64,000 bases of DNA from positions 5,250,001 to 5,314,000 of the forward strand of contig NZ_CP120863.1 of the NCBI RefSeq assembly GCF_026191725.2. Reading direction: 5' to 3'. This DNA comes from Roseibium porphyridii (GTDB lineage: Bacteria; Pseudomonadota; Alphaproteobacteria; Rhizobiales; Stappiaceae). Both the position numbers and the translations under genes were made by a program. The notes beneath the pieces were generated by a model. That model was not told where the DNA came from. It was given only the letters and a program-made list of their open reading frames with translations, and did no database searches. Below, piece by piece: positions 8,689 through 17,604 of this stretch (its first letter is position 1; each line of letters opens with the position of its first letter).

Positions 8689-9609
8689 GTGGCTCGACAT
8701 TTTACAATTGAATGCGTGCTGGATTGTGAGAACCATCTTGGTGAAGGGCCTGTATGGGATCATGGTTCCGGCACGCTGTATTGGGTGGACAGCACAGGGT
8801 CCAGGGTTGGAAAGGATGCTATCTGGCGCTTCGACCCCGAGAACGGCGATGTCCGCTCGTGGCCGCTCGAACAAGATGTCGGCGCCATAGCGCTGCGCAA
8901 GAATGGCGGCGCGGTCCTGGCGCTTAGCGACGGCTTCTACACCTTCGACTTTGATACAGGGCGCACTGAGTTGATCGCCCAGGTGAATGACGATCCTTCG
9001 CGTGCGCGCCTCAATGATGGAAAGTGCGATCGTGCAGGACGCTTCTTCGCCGGTGGCATGGATGATCAAGAGGAGCTCGGCATTTGCGGGCTCTGGAGGC
9101 TCGACCCCGACATGACGCTTAGCAAGATTGAAAGCGGCATCATTTGCTCGAACGGGCCGTGCTGGAGCCCAGACGACAAGACCTTCTACTTCGCGGACAC
9201 GTTCAAGAATGAGATCTGGGCTTACGACTACGACTTAGGCGCAGGATCGCTCGCGAACCGCCGGGTCTTTGCTTCGACGGCCGACGACAGCGGCTTCGCC
9301 GATGGCTCCACAGTCGATGAGGAAGGCTGCCTCTGGAATGCGCAGGTAATTTCGGGTGATCTGATCCGCTATGCCCCCGACGGCAGTATCGAGCGCAAGA
9401 TCACCATGCCAGTGCGTAACATCACATCGGTAATGTTCGGCGGGCCGGACCTGATGGACATCTACGTTACGTCCATGGCGCGCGTCAGCCACCCTGCAGC
9501 TCACGACAATTTCGAAAAACAGACCAAACCTCAATTCGCCGCGGGTGCGTTGTTCCGCATCCGGGGCTTGGGTATCCGCGGCGTGCCGGAGCCTCGGTTC
9601 GCCGGATGA
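8689..9609 (+). CDS. SMP-30/gluconolactonase/LRE family hydrolase
   Basis: A 306-residue six-bladed beta-propeller hydrolase. The start is GTG 8689, with a GGAGG site just upstream; ATG 8687 is out of frame. Family metal ligands can be placed: Glu in HLGEGPVWD, Asn in the LNDGK and CSNGPCW segments, and Asp in FADGSTVDEEGCLWNA. Family members open lactone rings using a divalent metal; some act on other cyclic esters. It is the first gene of the operon, 22 bases before the flavin subunit gene. Its place suggests that it opens a ring made or exposed by the hydroxylase, which is inference. Confidence 0.85.
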   Translation: MARHFTIECVLDCENHLGEGPVWDHGSGTLYWVDSTGSRVGKDAIWRFDPENGDVRSWPLEQDVGAIALRKNGGAVLALSDGFYTFDFDTGRTELIAQVNDDPSRARLNDGKCDRAGRFFAGGMDDQEELGICGLWRLDPDMTLSKIESGIICSNGPCWSPDDKTFYFADTFKNEIWAYDYDLGAGSLANRRVFASTADDSGFADGSTVDEEGCLWNAQVISGDLIRYAPDGSIERKITMPVRNITSVMFGGPDLMDIYVTSMARVSHPAAHDNFEKQTKPQFAAGALFRIRGLGIRGVPEPRFAG

Positions 9610-9631
9610 GCGCGTCTGAAAGGGAGGAAAC

Positions 9632-10492
9632 ATGAAACCCGCAAAATTCGACTATAGTCGGCCTGAAGACCTGCCCACCGTGTTGGCACTCCTGGCGGAA
9701 AAGGAAGACGCACGCATACTGGCCGGAGGGCAAAGCCTTGTGCCCATGATGAATTATCGCATGGCTCAACCGTCGCACCTCATCGATATCAACCGCGTGC
9801 CCGACATCGACTATATCCGCCTGGAAGGCGACATGATCGCCATCGGCGCGCTCGCTCGCCATGCGGATGTCAAAAGCGCGCCGCTCATTGCCGAGCACCT
9901 GCCAATTGTCGCCGACGCTTACGACTGGGTCGCGCATTCGGCAGTGCGCAACCGCGGCACCCTTTGCGGCAACCTGTGCCATGCCGATCCGGCATCGGAG
10001 ATGCCCGCACTCATGCAGCTACTCGACGCAGTGATGATTGTCGCAAGCCAAAGCGGTCACCGTGAGGTGCCGGCAACAGCCTTCTTTACAGGTGTCTATG
10101 AAACTGCGTTGCAACCTGGTGAGATGCTCTCGGAGGTGCGCATTCCCGTGCCAGCGACAGGCACCGGCTGGGGCTTTGAGGAAGTCTCTATGCGCAAGGG
10201 TGACTTCGCCTGGACCGCCTGCGCGGCGACGTTGCGACTGGATGCCCGGCGGATAACCGGTGCACATGTCGCTGCCGCGGGGATCGGCGAACGCTCACTC
10301 CGCCTGAGACAGGCGGAAACTGCCTTGAACGGGCAAGCGCCCTCGGACGATCTGTTCGCGGCGGTCGCCGCAGACGCCGCATCGGCGATGAACCCCGCCA
10401 ACACCATTGGTGCCAGCGCCGATTATCGCCGCGACTTGGTGCGCACACTTATACCGCGCGTTCTGAGCGCTGCGGTCACACGCGCCAGATAA
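9632..10492 (+). CDS. molybdenum hydroxylase FAD-binding medium subunit (CoxM-like)
   Basis: A 286-residue subunit with the two FAD-binding motifs of the family: AGGQSLVPMMNYRMAQP (about residues 30-46) and RNRGTLCGNLCHADPASE (about 108-125). The CO_deh_flav_C domain follows. It passes electrons from the [2Fe-2S] subunit through FAD to an acceptor. A GGAGG site lies 7 bases before the ATG. The subunit gene order M-S-L is the usual one for this family. Note that neighbours do not include XdhC-type insertion factors within the window. Confidence 0.9.
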   Translation: MKPAKFDYSRPEDLPTVLALLAEKEDARILAGGQSLVPMMNYRMAQPSHLIDINRVPDIDYIRLEGDMIAIGALARHADVKSAPLIAEHLPIVADAYDWVAHSAVRNRGTLCGNLCHADPASEMPALMQLLDAVMIVASQSGHREVPATAFFTGVYETALQPGEMLSEVRIPVPATGTGWGFEEVSMRKGDFAWTACAATLRLDARRITGAHVAAAGIGERSLRLRQAETALNGQAPSDDLFAAVAADAASAMNPANTIGASADYRRDLVRTLIPRVLSAAVTRAR

Positions 10493-10506
10493 AAAGGGAG
10501 GATAAC

Positions 10507-10995
10507 ATGGATAAGATCGCGATTTCGCTGACCGTGAACGGGCGCTTAAGGCAGGCCTTGGTCCCGTCACGGATGCTGCTGTCGGACTTCATCCGTCATG
10601 AGCTGGCATTGCCGGGCACCCATGTGGGTTGCGAACACGGGGTATGCGGTGCGTGCAATCTGCTGGTCGACGGTAAGGCTGTCCGCTCCTGCCTTATGTT
10701 CGCGGTACAGTTGGATGGCTCGACGATTACCACGGTCGAAGGCTTCGGTCAGGATGATCTCCATCCGATCCAGCACGCCTTCTGGGAAGAGCATGGCCTG
10801 CAATGCGGTTTCTGTACGCCGGGCATGCTGGCCGCGGCGAAGGAGCTGCTCGACCACAACCCCGACCCGACGGACGAAGAAATCCGCGAAGCCATCGCCG
10901 GTAATCTTTGCCGCTGCACCGGCTACCAATACATAATCAACGCCATCCGTTCCGCCGCCGCGAAGCTGCGCACGGCCGAAACAGAAGCGGCATGA
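10507..10995 (+). CDS. molybdenum hydroxylase [2Fe-2S] small subunit (CoxS-like)
   Basis: A 162-residue subunit with two [2Fe-2S] clusters. The N-terminal plant-ferredoxin-type cluster uses cysteines in [16 protein letters not shown] and a later Cys in RSCLMF. The C-terminal helical cluster uses CGFCTPGM and NLCRCTGY. All expected cysteines are present. It wires the molybdenum centre of the large subunit to the FAD subunit. It lies 14 bases after the FAD gene with its own GGAGG site, and its stop is 11 bases before the large-subunit GTG. Confidence 0.92.
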   Translation: MDKIAISLTVNGRLRQALVPSRMLLSDFIRHELALPGTHVGCEHGVCGACNLLVDGKAVRSCLMFAVQLDGSTITTVEGFGQDDLHPIQHAFWEEHGLQCGFCTPGMLAAAKELLDHNPDPTDEEIREAIAGNLCRCTGYQYIINAIRSAAAKLRTAETEAA

Positions 10996-11006
10996 GGGAG
11001 AGACCC

Positions 11007-13490
11007 GTGGCATCACATCTCGACAACAACGTCATTCCGCCCAGCCGCCAGCGTGAGCTTCCCCGCCAGGGCCTGACTTGGATCGGCCAGAGCATGAAGC
11101 GCGTGGAGGACCCGCGTATTCTTTCCGGCAAGGGCGGCTATATTGACGACGTCGTCGTGCCCGGAATGGCGCATGCGGCCATGGTCAGCAGTCCCCACGC
11201 CCATGCGCGCATCGTCAGTATCGACACGTCCAAGGCCAAGGCATTGCCGGGCGTAATCGGGGTCTATACCGGCGAGGACCTTGCCAGCGTCGTCGACCCA
11301 TGCCCCAGCTTCGCTTCTCCACCGGTGCCCCAGCACGCCATGGTTATCGACAAGGTTCGGCATGTGGGGGAAGTGGTCGCTGCCGTCGTCGCCGAGGATA
11401 GATACATTGCCGAGGATGCGGCGGAGCTTGTCGAGGTGACCTACGAGGTGCTGCCGGCTAATGTCGACATCGAAGCTTCGCTGGAGGCAACCGGCGACGC
11501 GGTCATCCATCCGGACGATCGAGAGAGTAACTGCGCACTCGATGAAAGCTTCAAGTTCGGTTCCGTCGACGAAGATTTTGCCGGTGCCGACCGCATCATC
11601 AAGCGCCGTCTGCGCTGGAACCGTTCTTCAGCGCAGGCCATAGAGACTTGCGGCGTAGTTGCGGATTATGATGCGTTCAAGGGCGGTTTCACGATCCACG
11701 CAAACACCAACTTCTACAACTTCATCCCATTCGTGATAGGCGGGTCGCTACGGGTAAGTCCGGGAGAGCTGAGGATTATCCCCGTGCTCGCCGGCGGCAG
11801 CTTCGGCTCCAAGGTATTCATCCACAAAATCATTATCCTGACCGCGGGCCTCGCCAGGCTAGCAGGCGTTCCGGTGAAATACATCGAGGATCGGCTCGAG
11901 CATTTCACCAATTGCGACAGCCACGGCTCGGACCGGCTATATGACGCCGAACTTGCGGTAATGAATGATGGCACTTTCAAATCCATGCGCTTCACGGTGC
12001 TGGATGACTACGGTGCCTATCTCCAGTTCGGCGTCGGCACCCACGGCAACGCCATGGCACAAGTAACCGGTCCTTATCAGATCCCCAGTTTCGGGATGAG
12101 GGTCATCGCGGTGCTTACCAACAAGTGCCAGCAAGGCCCTTATCGCGGCTTCGGCTCCGAGGTGACCAACTGGGTGATGGAGCGCATGGTCGACGCTGCC
12201 GCCGAAGAGCTTGGGCGCGATGGAGTGGAGTTGCGCGAACAGAATATGATACAGCCCGATCAGTTCCCCTACATGATCTCGACCGGCAACATCTATGACA
12301 GCGGCAACTTCCAGGCCGTCCTAAGCGAGGCAAAGCAACTGTTCGACTACGATGCTTGGCATACGAAGGCCGCTGAAATGCGAGCGCAGGGCCGTTGCGT
12401 GGGAATAGGCCTCGCCACCTGTATGGAGCGCAGTGTCTATGGACCGACAGAGTGGTGGTCGCTCAACAACAAGGAAACGCCTGGCTTCACACTGACCTCA
12501 ACGCCAGAGGGCATCAGCGCGCGGATCGACCCATCCGGCAAACTGTTTGTCACACTGAACTCGCCGATGGTCGGCAACTCCCCCGAGACCGTGGTAACGC
12601 AGGTTTTGGCCGAGCGGTTGACCATTGCTCCGGAAGACGTGGTGATCAACTACGCCGACAGCCAGTCAGGCTTTAACGGCGTGGGCCCGCAGGGCAGTCG
12701 TTTCACCGCCATGATCGCGGGAGCCTGCGTCAGCGCGTCGATCAAGTTGGAGGAGCGTCTGCTGCGCTTTGGTGCGAGTATGCTGCAGCGCAGGCCAGAA
12801 GATCTGGAGCTGCGCAACGGCTCGGTAGGCGTCAAGGGAGTGCCGGATCAGGAGAAGTCCTTTGCTGAGATCGCGCTGACGTCGAGTTTCTTCCGCTTGA
12901 GTTTTCCGGATGAGGAGGTGTTCGACAGTGGCCTCGAAACCACCGCCGTCTATGATCACCCGGTCTCCACAGATCCAGATCCCGACCGGAAACACCTTGG
13001 CATCTTCTACCCAATCGTCGGCCATATCTGTCATATTGTGGCGGTCGAAGTCGATCCGGGTACAGGCAAGGTGGAAATCCTCGATTATGCAGCGGTCCAC
13101 GACAACGGAACGATTGTGAACCCCCGTACGCTCGGTGGGCAAGTCTGGGGCGGTACGGCCAACGGGATAGGCTCAACGCTGTTCGAGCAGTTTGTCTATG
13201 ACCGCGATGGCCAGTTCACAAACCCCAACTTTGCAGAGTTCGCCATGCCAACGGCCAACGAGATGCCTCGCAACTTCAAGCTGGGTCACATCGAGACACC
13301 TTCTCCTTTTACTGAATACGGCATCAAGGGAGGTGGGGAAGGCGGCCGGTTGGGTGCCCCCTCTGCATTGACGACGGCGATCGAGGACGCTCTGTCTTCT
13401 TTCGGGGTCACAATCAGCACGCTACCGGTAACACCACCGATCTTGCGTGGATTGATCCGTGAGCGCGAACAGGCCGTCGCGGCGGAATAG
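11007..13490 (+). CDS. molybdenum hydroxylase large subunit (xanthine dehydrogenase family)
   Basis: About 827 residues from GTG 11007, which has a GGGAG site six bases upstream; ATG 10992 is an in-frame alternative overlapping the previous stop. It binds the molybdopterin cofactor. Family landmarks: GGSFGSK (about residue 265), QQGPYRGFGSEV (about 373) and the base Glu in GIKGGGEGGRLGAP near residue 777. The active-site loop reads PYRGFG, not the AYRCSFR of true aerobic CO dehydrogenase, so this is not CoxL of form I. It should hydroxylate a C-H bond next to nitrogen or an aldehyde in an aromatic, heterocyclic or similar substrate, which is not identified. Confidence 0.88.
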   Translation: MASHLDNNVIPPSRQRELPRQGLTWIGQSMKRVEDPRILSGKGGYIDDVVVPGMAHAAMVSSPHAHARIVSIDTSKAKALPGVIGVYTGEDLASVVDPCPSFASPPVPQHAMVIDKVRHVGEVVAAVVAEDRYIAEDAAELVEVTYEVLPANVDIEASLEATGDAVIHPDDRESNCALDESFKFGSVDEDFAGADRIIKRRLRWNRSSAQAIETCGVVADYDAFKGGFTIHANTNFYNFIPFVIGGSLRVSPGELRIIPVLAGGSFGSKVFIHKIIILTAGLARLAGVPVKYIEDRLEHFTNCDSHGSDRLYDAELAVMNDGTFKSMRFTVLDDYGAYLQFGVGTHGNAMAQVTGPYQIPSFGMRVIAVLTNKCQQGPYRGFGSEVTNWVMERMVDAAAEELGRDGVELREQNMIQPDQFPYMISTGNIYDSGNFQAVLSEAKQLFDYDAWHTKAAEMRAQGRCVGIGLATCMERSVYGPTEWWSLNNKETPGFTLTSTPEGISARIDPSGKLFVTLNSPMVGNSPETVVTQVLAERLTIAPEDVVINYADSQSGFNGVGPQGSRFTAMIAGACVSASIKLEERLLRFGASMLQRRPEDLELRNGSVGVKGVPDQEKSFAEIALTSSFFRLSFPDEEVFDSGLETTAVYDHPVSTDPDPDRKHLGIFYPIVGHICHIVAVEVDPGTGKVEILDYAAVHDNGTIVNPRTLGGQVWGGTANGIGSTLFEQFVYDRDGQFTNPNFAEFAMPTANEMPRNFKLGHIETPSPFTEYGIKGGGEGGRLGAPSALTTAIEDALSSFGVTISTLPVTPPILRGLIREREQAVAAE

Positions 13491-13498
13491 GAGCAGAT

Positions 13499-14425
13499 AT
13501 GGCTGACCGCCAACCCGTCATCATCACCTGCGCACTGACAGGCGCAATTCATACCCCTTCGATGTCGCCGTATCTGCCGGTGACATCGGACGCGATCGTG
13601 GCGCAGGCTGTTGAGGCAGCCACCGCGGGAGCCGCAATCCTGCATCTCCACGCCCGGGATGGCGCGACCGGACGACCCGATCAGGGCGTGGAGGCTTTCC
13701 GGCGCATTGTGGAACCTATTGCAGCGCAAACCGACGCGGTCCTGAACCTCACCACGGGTGGGAGCCCCTACATGACCGTCGAGGATCGGGTGAAGCCGGC
13801 ACAGATGCTTGCACCTCAGCTTGCATCGCTTAACATGGGTTCGATGAATATGGGGCTTTTCCCCATGCTCAAGCGCCATCCAAAGATTGCAGGGTGGGAG
13901 CGGGAGCATCTCGAGAACTCACGGGAGCTGATCTTCCGCAACACGTTCAAAGACATCGCCTACGTGCTTGATGCATGCCGCGCCAACGGCACACGGTTCG
14001 AGTTCGAATGCTACGACACGTCTCATCTCTACACACTCGCGTATTTTGTTGAGGCCGGTGCGATCGAACCGCCTTTCTTCGTCCAGACAGTCTTTGGCCT
14101 TCTTGGTGGCATTGGCGCGCATCCCGACGACATCTCCCATATGCGCAGAACGGCGTTGCGTCTATTTGGTGACGATCTTGTGTGGTCTGCGCTCGGCGCC
14201 GGTGCGCATCAGATGCGGGTTGCTGCGACGGTCGCCGCCTCAGGAGGGCATGTGCGGGTTGGTCTTGAGGATTCTCTGTGGGCAGGACCCGGCCAACTGG
14301 CAGCCTCAAACGCTGAGCAAGTAGAGGCCGCAAAGGTCATGCTGGACGGTCTGGGCTTGCGCCCGGCGACGCCAGCCGAGGCGCAGCACATCCTCAGTCT
14401 AACGCCGATTAGGGTTGCCGCATGA
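13499..14425 (+). CDS. beta-keto acid cleavage enzyme (BKACE, DUF849)
   Basis: A 308-residue TIM-barrel enzyme of the Kce family. Members condense a beta-keto acid with acetyl-CoA and split it to acetoacetate and a new acyl-CoA. The Zn-binding pair H49/H51 lies in ILHLHARD, and the catalytic Arg and metal Glu lie in HVRVGLEDSLW near residue 255. NLTTGGSP marks the substrate-binding strand. It starts 8 bases after the large subunit with a TAGGAG site and overlaps the tetR start by four bases. The acyl side chain it accepts is set by pocket residues that cannot be read with confidence here. It implies that the pathway forms a beta-keto acid. Confidence 0.88.
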   Translation: MADRQPVIITCALTGAIHTPSMSPYLPVTSDAIVAQAVEAATAGAAILHLHARDGATGRPDQGVEAFRRIVEPIAAQTDAVLNLTTGGSPYMTVEDRVKPAQMLAPQLASLNMGSMNMGLFPMLKRHPKIAGWEREHLENSRELIFRNTFKDIAYVLDACRANGTRFEFECYDTSHLYTLAYFVEAGAIEPPFFVQTVFGLLGGIGAHPDDISHMRRTALRLFGDDLVWSALGAGAHQMRVAATVAASGGHVRVGLEDSLWAGPGQLAASNAEQVEAAKVMLDGLGLRPATPAEAQHILSLTPIRVAA

Positions 14426-15162
14426 AGGAGAAGAGCACAGCCTCATCAGTTTTTCTGCTGGAGGGTACGCCGCCTGCGCCTGCACGCAAACTGCAGGGAA
14501 AACCCGGTCGACCAAAGGGTGGCCGTCCCGACGAGACTCGCGATCGGATTCTGAACGCAGCGGAAAGTCTTTTCGCTGATCGTGGCTATGATGGTGCGTC
14601 AATCCGAGATGTCGCCGCGGCTGCAGACGTGCAGATCAACGCGGTAGGCTACCATTTCGGCCCGAAGGAAGATCTCTTCGACACTGTCATCGCACGGCGG
14701 GCAGCTGTCATGGAGGCGCTTCGACTCGACGCGCTCGCGGACGCCCGTCGCACCGCCGGAGAAGCTCCGATCCCGGTGGAAATCCTTATCCGCGCGTATG
14801 TTCGCCCCTTCATCGAAAGCGCTGACCACGGCGAACCGGGCTGGAGGAACTATGCTGCATTGATGGGACGCCTGGCTAACTCTCCGCTTGGCACCGAAAT
14901 CATCGCCCGCCACTACGACGATACAGCCCGCACCTACCTCTGCGAGTTTCAGCGCACGCTGCCCGGGGTCGAACTTGAGGACATCGTAGATGGTTTTTCC
15001 GCCATGGTGGCCGCAATGCTAGGTATCTGCGCAAAAACAGGCCGTCGGGAAAGACTGGCCAATACTGACCGCGCTCGCGCAGCCAAAAAAAGCATCGACG
15101 TCCTTGTCAGGTTTCACGCGGCAGGGTTCAACGCGCTTTCTCACACCAATTGGAGAACATGA
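14422..15162 (+). CDS. TetR/AcrR family transcriptional regulator
   Basis: A 246-residue regulator with a basic, proline-rich leader of about 35 residues. The HTH follows (about 40-85): TRDRILNAAESLFADRGYDG and SIRDVAAAADVQINAVGYHF. The C-terminal half resembles the CerR/YttP-type TetR ligand domain (about 110-225). Its ATG overlaps the BKACE stop (ATGA), so it is made with the enzymes. The likely target is the perfect palindrome at 8637-8652 at the operon promoter, giving autoregulated repression released by a pathway metabolite; this is inference. Confidence 0.87.
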   Translation: MKEKSTASSVFLLEGTPPAPARKLQGKPGRPKGGRPDETRDRILNAAESLFADRGYDGASIRDVAAAADVQINAVGYHFGPKEDLFDTVIARRAAVMEALRLDALADARRTAGEAPIPVEILIRAYVRPFIESADHGEPGWRNYAALMGRLANSPLGTEIIARHYDDTARTYLCEFQRTLPGVELEDIVDGFSAMVAAMLGICAKTGRRERLANTDRARAAKKSIDVLVRFHAAGFNALSHTNWRT

Positions 15163-15166
15163 AGCT

Positions 15167-15568
15167 ATGGTTCAAACACTTGAGGTTGGCGCGACCCATA
15201 CGCTCGACGTTCTTGTCACAGATGCGAACACCGCAGCACATCTGGCCGAGAATGGTGAAACTCTGCCCCCCGTTTTTGCGACACCGTTTATGATAGCCGC
15301 GATGGAGCGCGCCTGTGCCGCTATTCTCTCTACCACTCTAGAAGATGGCGACGTTTCGGTCGGTGCCAAGATCGACGTCTCACACGTAGCGCCGTCCCCG
15401 GTTGGCGTTGAGGTTCTGACTACAGCGCGGTTCACTGACCGCGAAGGACCACTTTATTGGTTTGACGTGAGCGCGAAGGATCCTGGCGGCCTTATTGGAA
15501 AAGGCCGTATCGCCCGAGCGATCCTCTCAATGGACAACCTTATGGCTCGTGCGGAGGTGCGACGTTGA
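15167..15568 (+). CDS. FlK-like acyl-CoA thioesterase
   Basis: A 133-residue hot-dog fold thioesterase of the fluoroacetyl-CoA thioesterase (FlK)-like group. The catalytic trio of FlK (Thr, Glu, His) can be aligned: Thr in FATPFM, Glu in AAMERAC, His in VSHVAPSP. The start is ATG 15167, four bases after the tetR stop; the frame continues upstream to 15104 inside tetR without a separate start signal. A thioesterase beside BKACE could release the new acyl-CoA as free acid, as reported for carnitine catabolism, where a BKACE is paired with a thioesterase. Real substrate unknown. Confidence 0.8.
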   Translation: MVQTLEVGATHTLDVLVTDANTAAHLAENGETLPPVFATPFMIAAMERACAAILSTTLEDGDVSVGAKIDVSHVAPSPVGVEVLTTARFTDREGPLYWFDVSAKDPGGLIGKGRIARAILSMDNLMARAEVRR

Positions 15569-15773
15569 TTGATCTGGGAACGCTGCGCTTTCTGGGATCG
15601 AGCGGGATGTCGTCCTTTGGCTTGCCAATGAGGCTCGGCACGACAGGGATCGTGTCAGACATATGAATTGCTCGCGCTAAGAACAGCGCTGAACTGTCGA
15701 CGATCGAAAGACGTCTAGGTTTAAGAATGTTGAAGTTGCGGGAGCGACGCTAGATCGAAAGGGAGCCCCCCCA
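15569..15773 (+). other. short gap with a possible gene remnant
   Basis: A TTG at 15565 overlapping the thioesterase stop opens a 33-codon frame ending at 15666. The peptide (starting LIDLGTLRFLGSSG) is not recognised and has no ribosome binding site of its own. It may be the stump of a lost operon gene or chance. The rest of the gap holds only the GGGAG site of the next gene. Confidence 0.3.
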
Positions 15774-16136
15774 ATGTTGACCGCGCTTGACCATGTCAAC
15801 CTGCATACCGATAAACCCGATGCTCTCGCACAATGGTACGAGAACATCCTTGGCCTCGAACGAGGCCCGCGCCCAAACTTTTCAATTCCTGGCATTTGGC
15901 TCTATCTCAACGACCAGCCGGTCGTTCATGTGGTTGAAGTCGATCAACCTCCAGAGCACGCCGCCGTCTCGCTGGAGCACTTCGCGTTTCGCGCCGAGGG
16001 TATGGCGGCCTTCGAGGCGACACTCAAGCAGCACGACCTGCAGTATGAAAGAGTCGATCTCACTGAGATCGATGTTGACATTGTGCAATACAACTTACGC
16101 GATCCAATGGGTACGCATATCCATATCGACTTTTAA
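15774..16136 (+). CDS. VOC family (glyoxalase/dioxygenase fold) protein
   Basis: A 120-residue single-chain vicinal-oxygen-chelate protein with two beta-alpha-beta-beta-beta units. Candidate metal ligands are His in LDHVNLHT (start of unit 1), His in SLEHFAFRA (start of unit 2) and the C-terminal strand GTHIHIDF, where the usual Glu is replaced or shifted. It has a GGGAG site eight bases upstream. It lies 205 bases after the thioesterase on the same strand and may be the last gene of the catabolic operon. Such proteins act as dioxygenases, lyases, epimerases or resistance proteins; the reaction here cannot be named. Confidence 0.75.
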   Translation: MLTALDHVNLHTDKPDALAQWYENILGLERGPRPNFSIPGIWLYLNDQPVVHVVEVDQPPEHAAVSLEHFAFRAEGMAAFEATLKQHDLQYERVDLTEIDVDIVQYNLRDPMGTHIHIDF

Positions 16137-16592
16137 CCAAGCGTGGAAGCAGGAATGGTTGAAGGATTTCGCTGAACGCGTCTAAACGCGGCGAGTCGAC
16201 TGACCGCTACTGCGCAGTCTCAAACTTCCCGGCTGCGTCCGTGAGGTTAATGCGTCAGCCAGGAAGGCTGTGATAGAAGTAATCGCCGCGCACTGACCAT
16301 TTTCGGCAATAATGGAACAAGGTTGTGAGTTTGCCCTTGCAGCGAATACCTACCTAATCCCCTACCTCTAAGCCGCTGAATCTCAATTGAAAGTGCGCTT
16401 CGGTACGTCGACCTTCGATAGCTCACAGTCCAAATTAGCGCCGCGAAACTGTCATTTGTTCCAGGTGTAGCCAATTCAGGCATGGATTATCTCCAGCCAT
16501 AGCCTGGAGAGTAGCAGGTGCGGGAAAGACGCAAAAAGGCCTGTCCAGGAAGTGTCGTAGGGCATCAGTGGATGCGTTGCAGCCCACCTGAC
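16137..16592. other. gene-free stretch between the catabolic and cyanate blocks
   Basis: About 450 bases without a supported gene on either strand. Open frames are short, lack ribosome binding sites and give no recognisable protein. The composition resembles non-coding DNA. It ends where the duplicated marR flank begins at about 16593. Confidence 0.45.
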
Positions 16593-17045
16593 CAGAATTC
16601 AGCCCCGCAAGTTCTCCCGCTTTTAAGTCCGGTTACGATACGTCTTGAGAACCAGCCGCCTTGTGTCGCGGCAATCGGCCGTCATGGAGATCCTTCACCT
16701 GGTGCGTTTGAAGTATCTTCGATGTGTTTTGTCATCTGACTGATGACCTGTTGCGCCGTTGCGATGTCTGTGAGGGAAAGGTCCTTTGAAAGGTCATTTA
16801 CCCAGGGGACCTGTAACGCGATTGCAGCTTCAAACAGGGTCTGACCTTTTGATGTCAGCGCAACCAAATGGGCTCGTTTGTGATGCGGGTTTGGCTGAAA
16901 CCCGACAATGCCTTCCTTTTCCAACTCGTTGACGATGCGCTGAACGCCCTGCCGATGAACGCCCATAGTGCGCATGTCAGGCAACCGTCTCCGCGCGTTC
17001 GGCACAGACGGTCGCCCCGAGTACCTGCCAATCGTCGAGCCAAAT
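16593..17045 (-). repeat. ~450-bp direct repeat, truncated marR copy
   Basis: Matches about 23861-24315 in the same orientation. The central part (about 16720-16970) differs at only three positions from the other copy. The flanks are less similar, roughly nine in ten bases on the 3-prime side of marR and less on the 5-prime side. The cyanate genes and their regulator lie between the copies, so the unit is about 7.3 kb. Confidence 0.85.
16682..17045 (-). pseudogene. marR family regulator, truncated and frameshifted duplicate
   Basis: The C-terminal 97 or so residues, from the recognition-helix region (MGVHRQGVQRIVNELEKEG) to the end, are almost identical to the intact MarR at 23948-24430. Upstream, the sequence continues to match (WQVLGATVCAERAETVA against WQILGAIAYAERTETVA) but in another frame, because two bases are missing near 16976 (GCGCATGTCAGG here, GCGCGCGTGCCAGG there). 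Similarity stops near 17045, so the first 40 or so codons are gone. A shorter frame can start at 17005, but it lacks half of the winged helix and should not bind DNA normally. It sits just downstream of the DUF1348 gene. Confidence 0.85.
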
Positions 17046-17061
17046 CAATCCTTTGCTTGCT

Positions 17062-17526
17062 TTACAGCCCCAAGTCCGTAAGGCCGGGATGATCGTCCGG
17101 GCGGATACCACTCGGCCACCGAAAAAGTCTGTCACCTTCTTGGATTGCGACATCATTGATTGACGCATGGCGCTCTGCCATCAGTCCTTGCGCGTCGAAG
17201 CGCCAGTTTTCGTTGCCGTGGGATCGATACCAATTGCCGTCAGCATCATGGCATTCGTAGACAAAGCGCACTGCTATTTTATCGTCACCATGGGCCCAGA
17301 TTTCCTTGATCAGGCGATAATCGAGTTCCCTCGCCCATTTGCGCGTCAGGAAGGCCTCTATCTCTGCCCGGCCGTGAACAAACTCGGAGCGATTGCGCCA
17401 TTTCGAATCTGGTGTGTAGGCCAATGCGACTTTGGCCGGATCTTTCAAGTTCCAGGCGTTTTCCGCCATTCGAACCTTTTTGACGGCATCCTCAAATGTA
17501 AATGGTGGTATCGGGGGTCTGGTCAA
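17062..17526 (-). CDS. DUF1348 / NTF2-like protein
   Basis: About 154 residues if TTG 17526 is used, which gives the usual family beginning ([20 protein letters not shown]); a longer frame starts at GTG 17571. DUF1348 proteins have a single NTF2/SnoaL-like cone fold. Conserved blocks are present: [39 protein letters not shown] and RHASIND. No function is established for the family. It is the last intact gene of the cyn operon, 33-78 bases after cynS depending on start, so it is probably co-transcribed with the cyanate genes. Confidence 0.82.
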   Translation of the reverse strand: MTRPPIPPFTFEDAVKKVRMAENAWNLKDPAKVALAYTPDSKWRNRSEFVHGRAEIEAFLTRKWARELDYRLIKEIWAHGDDKIAVRFVYECHDADGNWYRSHGNENWRFDAQGLMAERHASINDVAIQEGDRLFRWPSGIRPDDHPGLTDLGL

Positions 17527-17604
17527 AGTGTTGATTCCATGTGTTCCTGAATGAGGTGACGAGCCGGACACCGCTCCGAGCCCGCCAAAACAATTGCGTT
17601 GGCC

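Noticed and set aside
9632..13490. Aerobic carbon monoxide dehydrogenase (coxMSL)
   Set aside because: Subunit order fits, but the large subunit has PYRGFG in place of the form I AYRCSFR loop, and no cox accessory genes are present.
16247..16483. Minus-strand small gene in the gap before the marR repeat
   Set aside because: No ribosome binding site, no recognised family, and composition like non-coding DNA.
16682..17005. Functional short MarR from ATG 17005
   Set aside because: It lacks the first half of the winged helix; upstream homology continues in another frame after a 2-base loss, so it is treated as a pseudogene.
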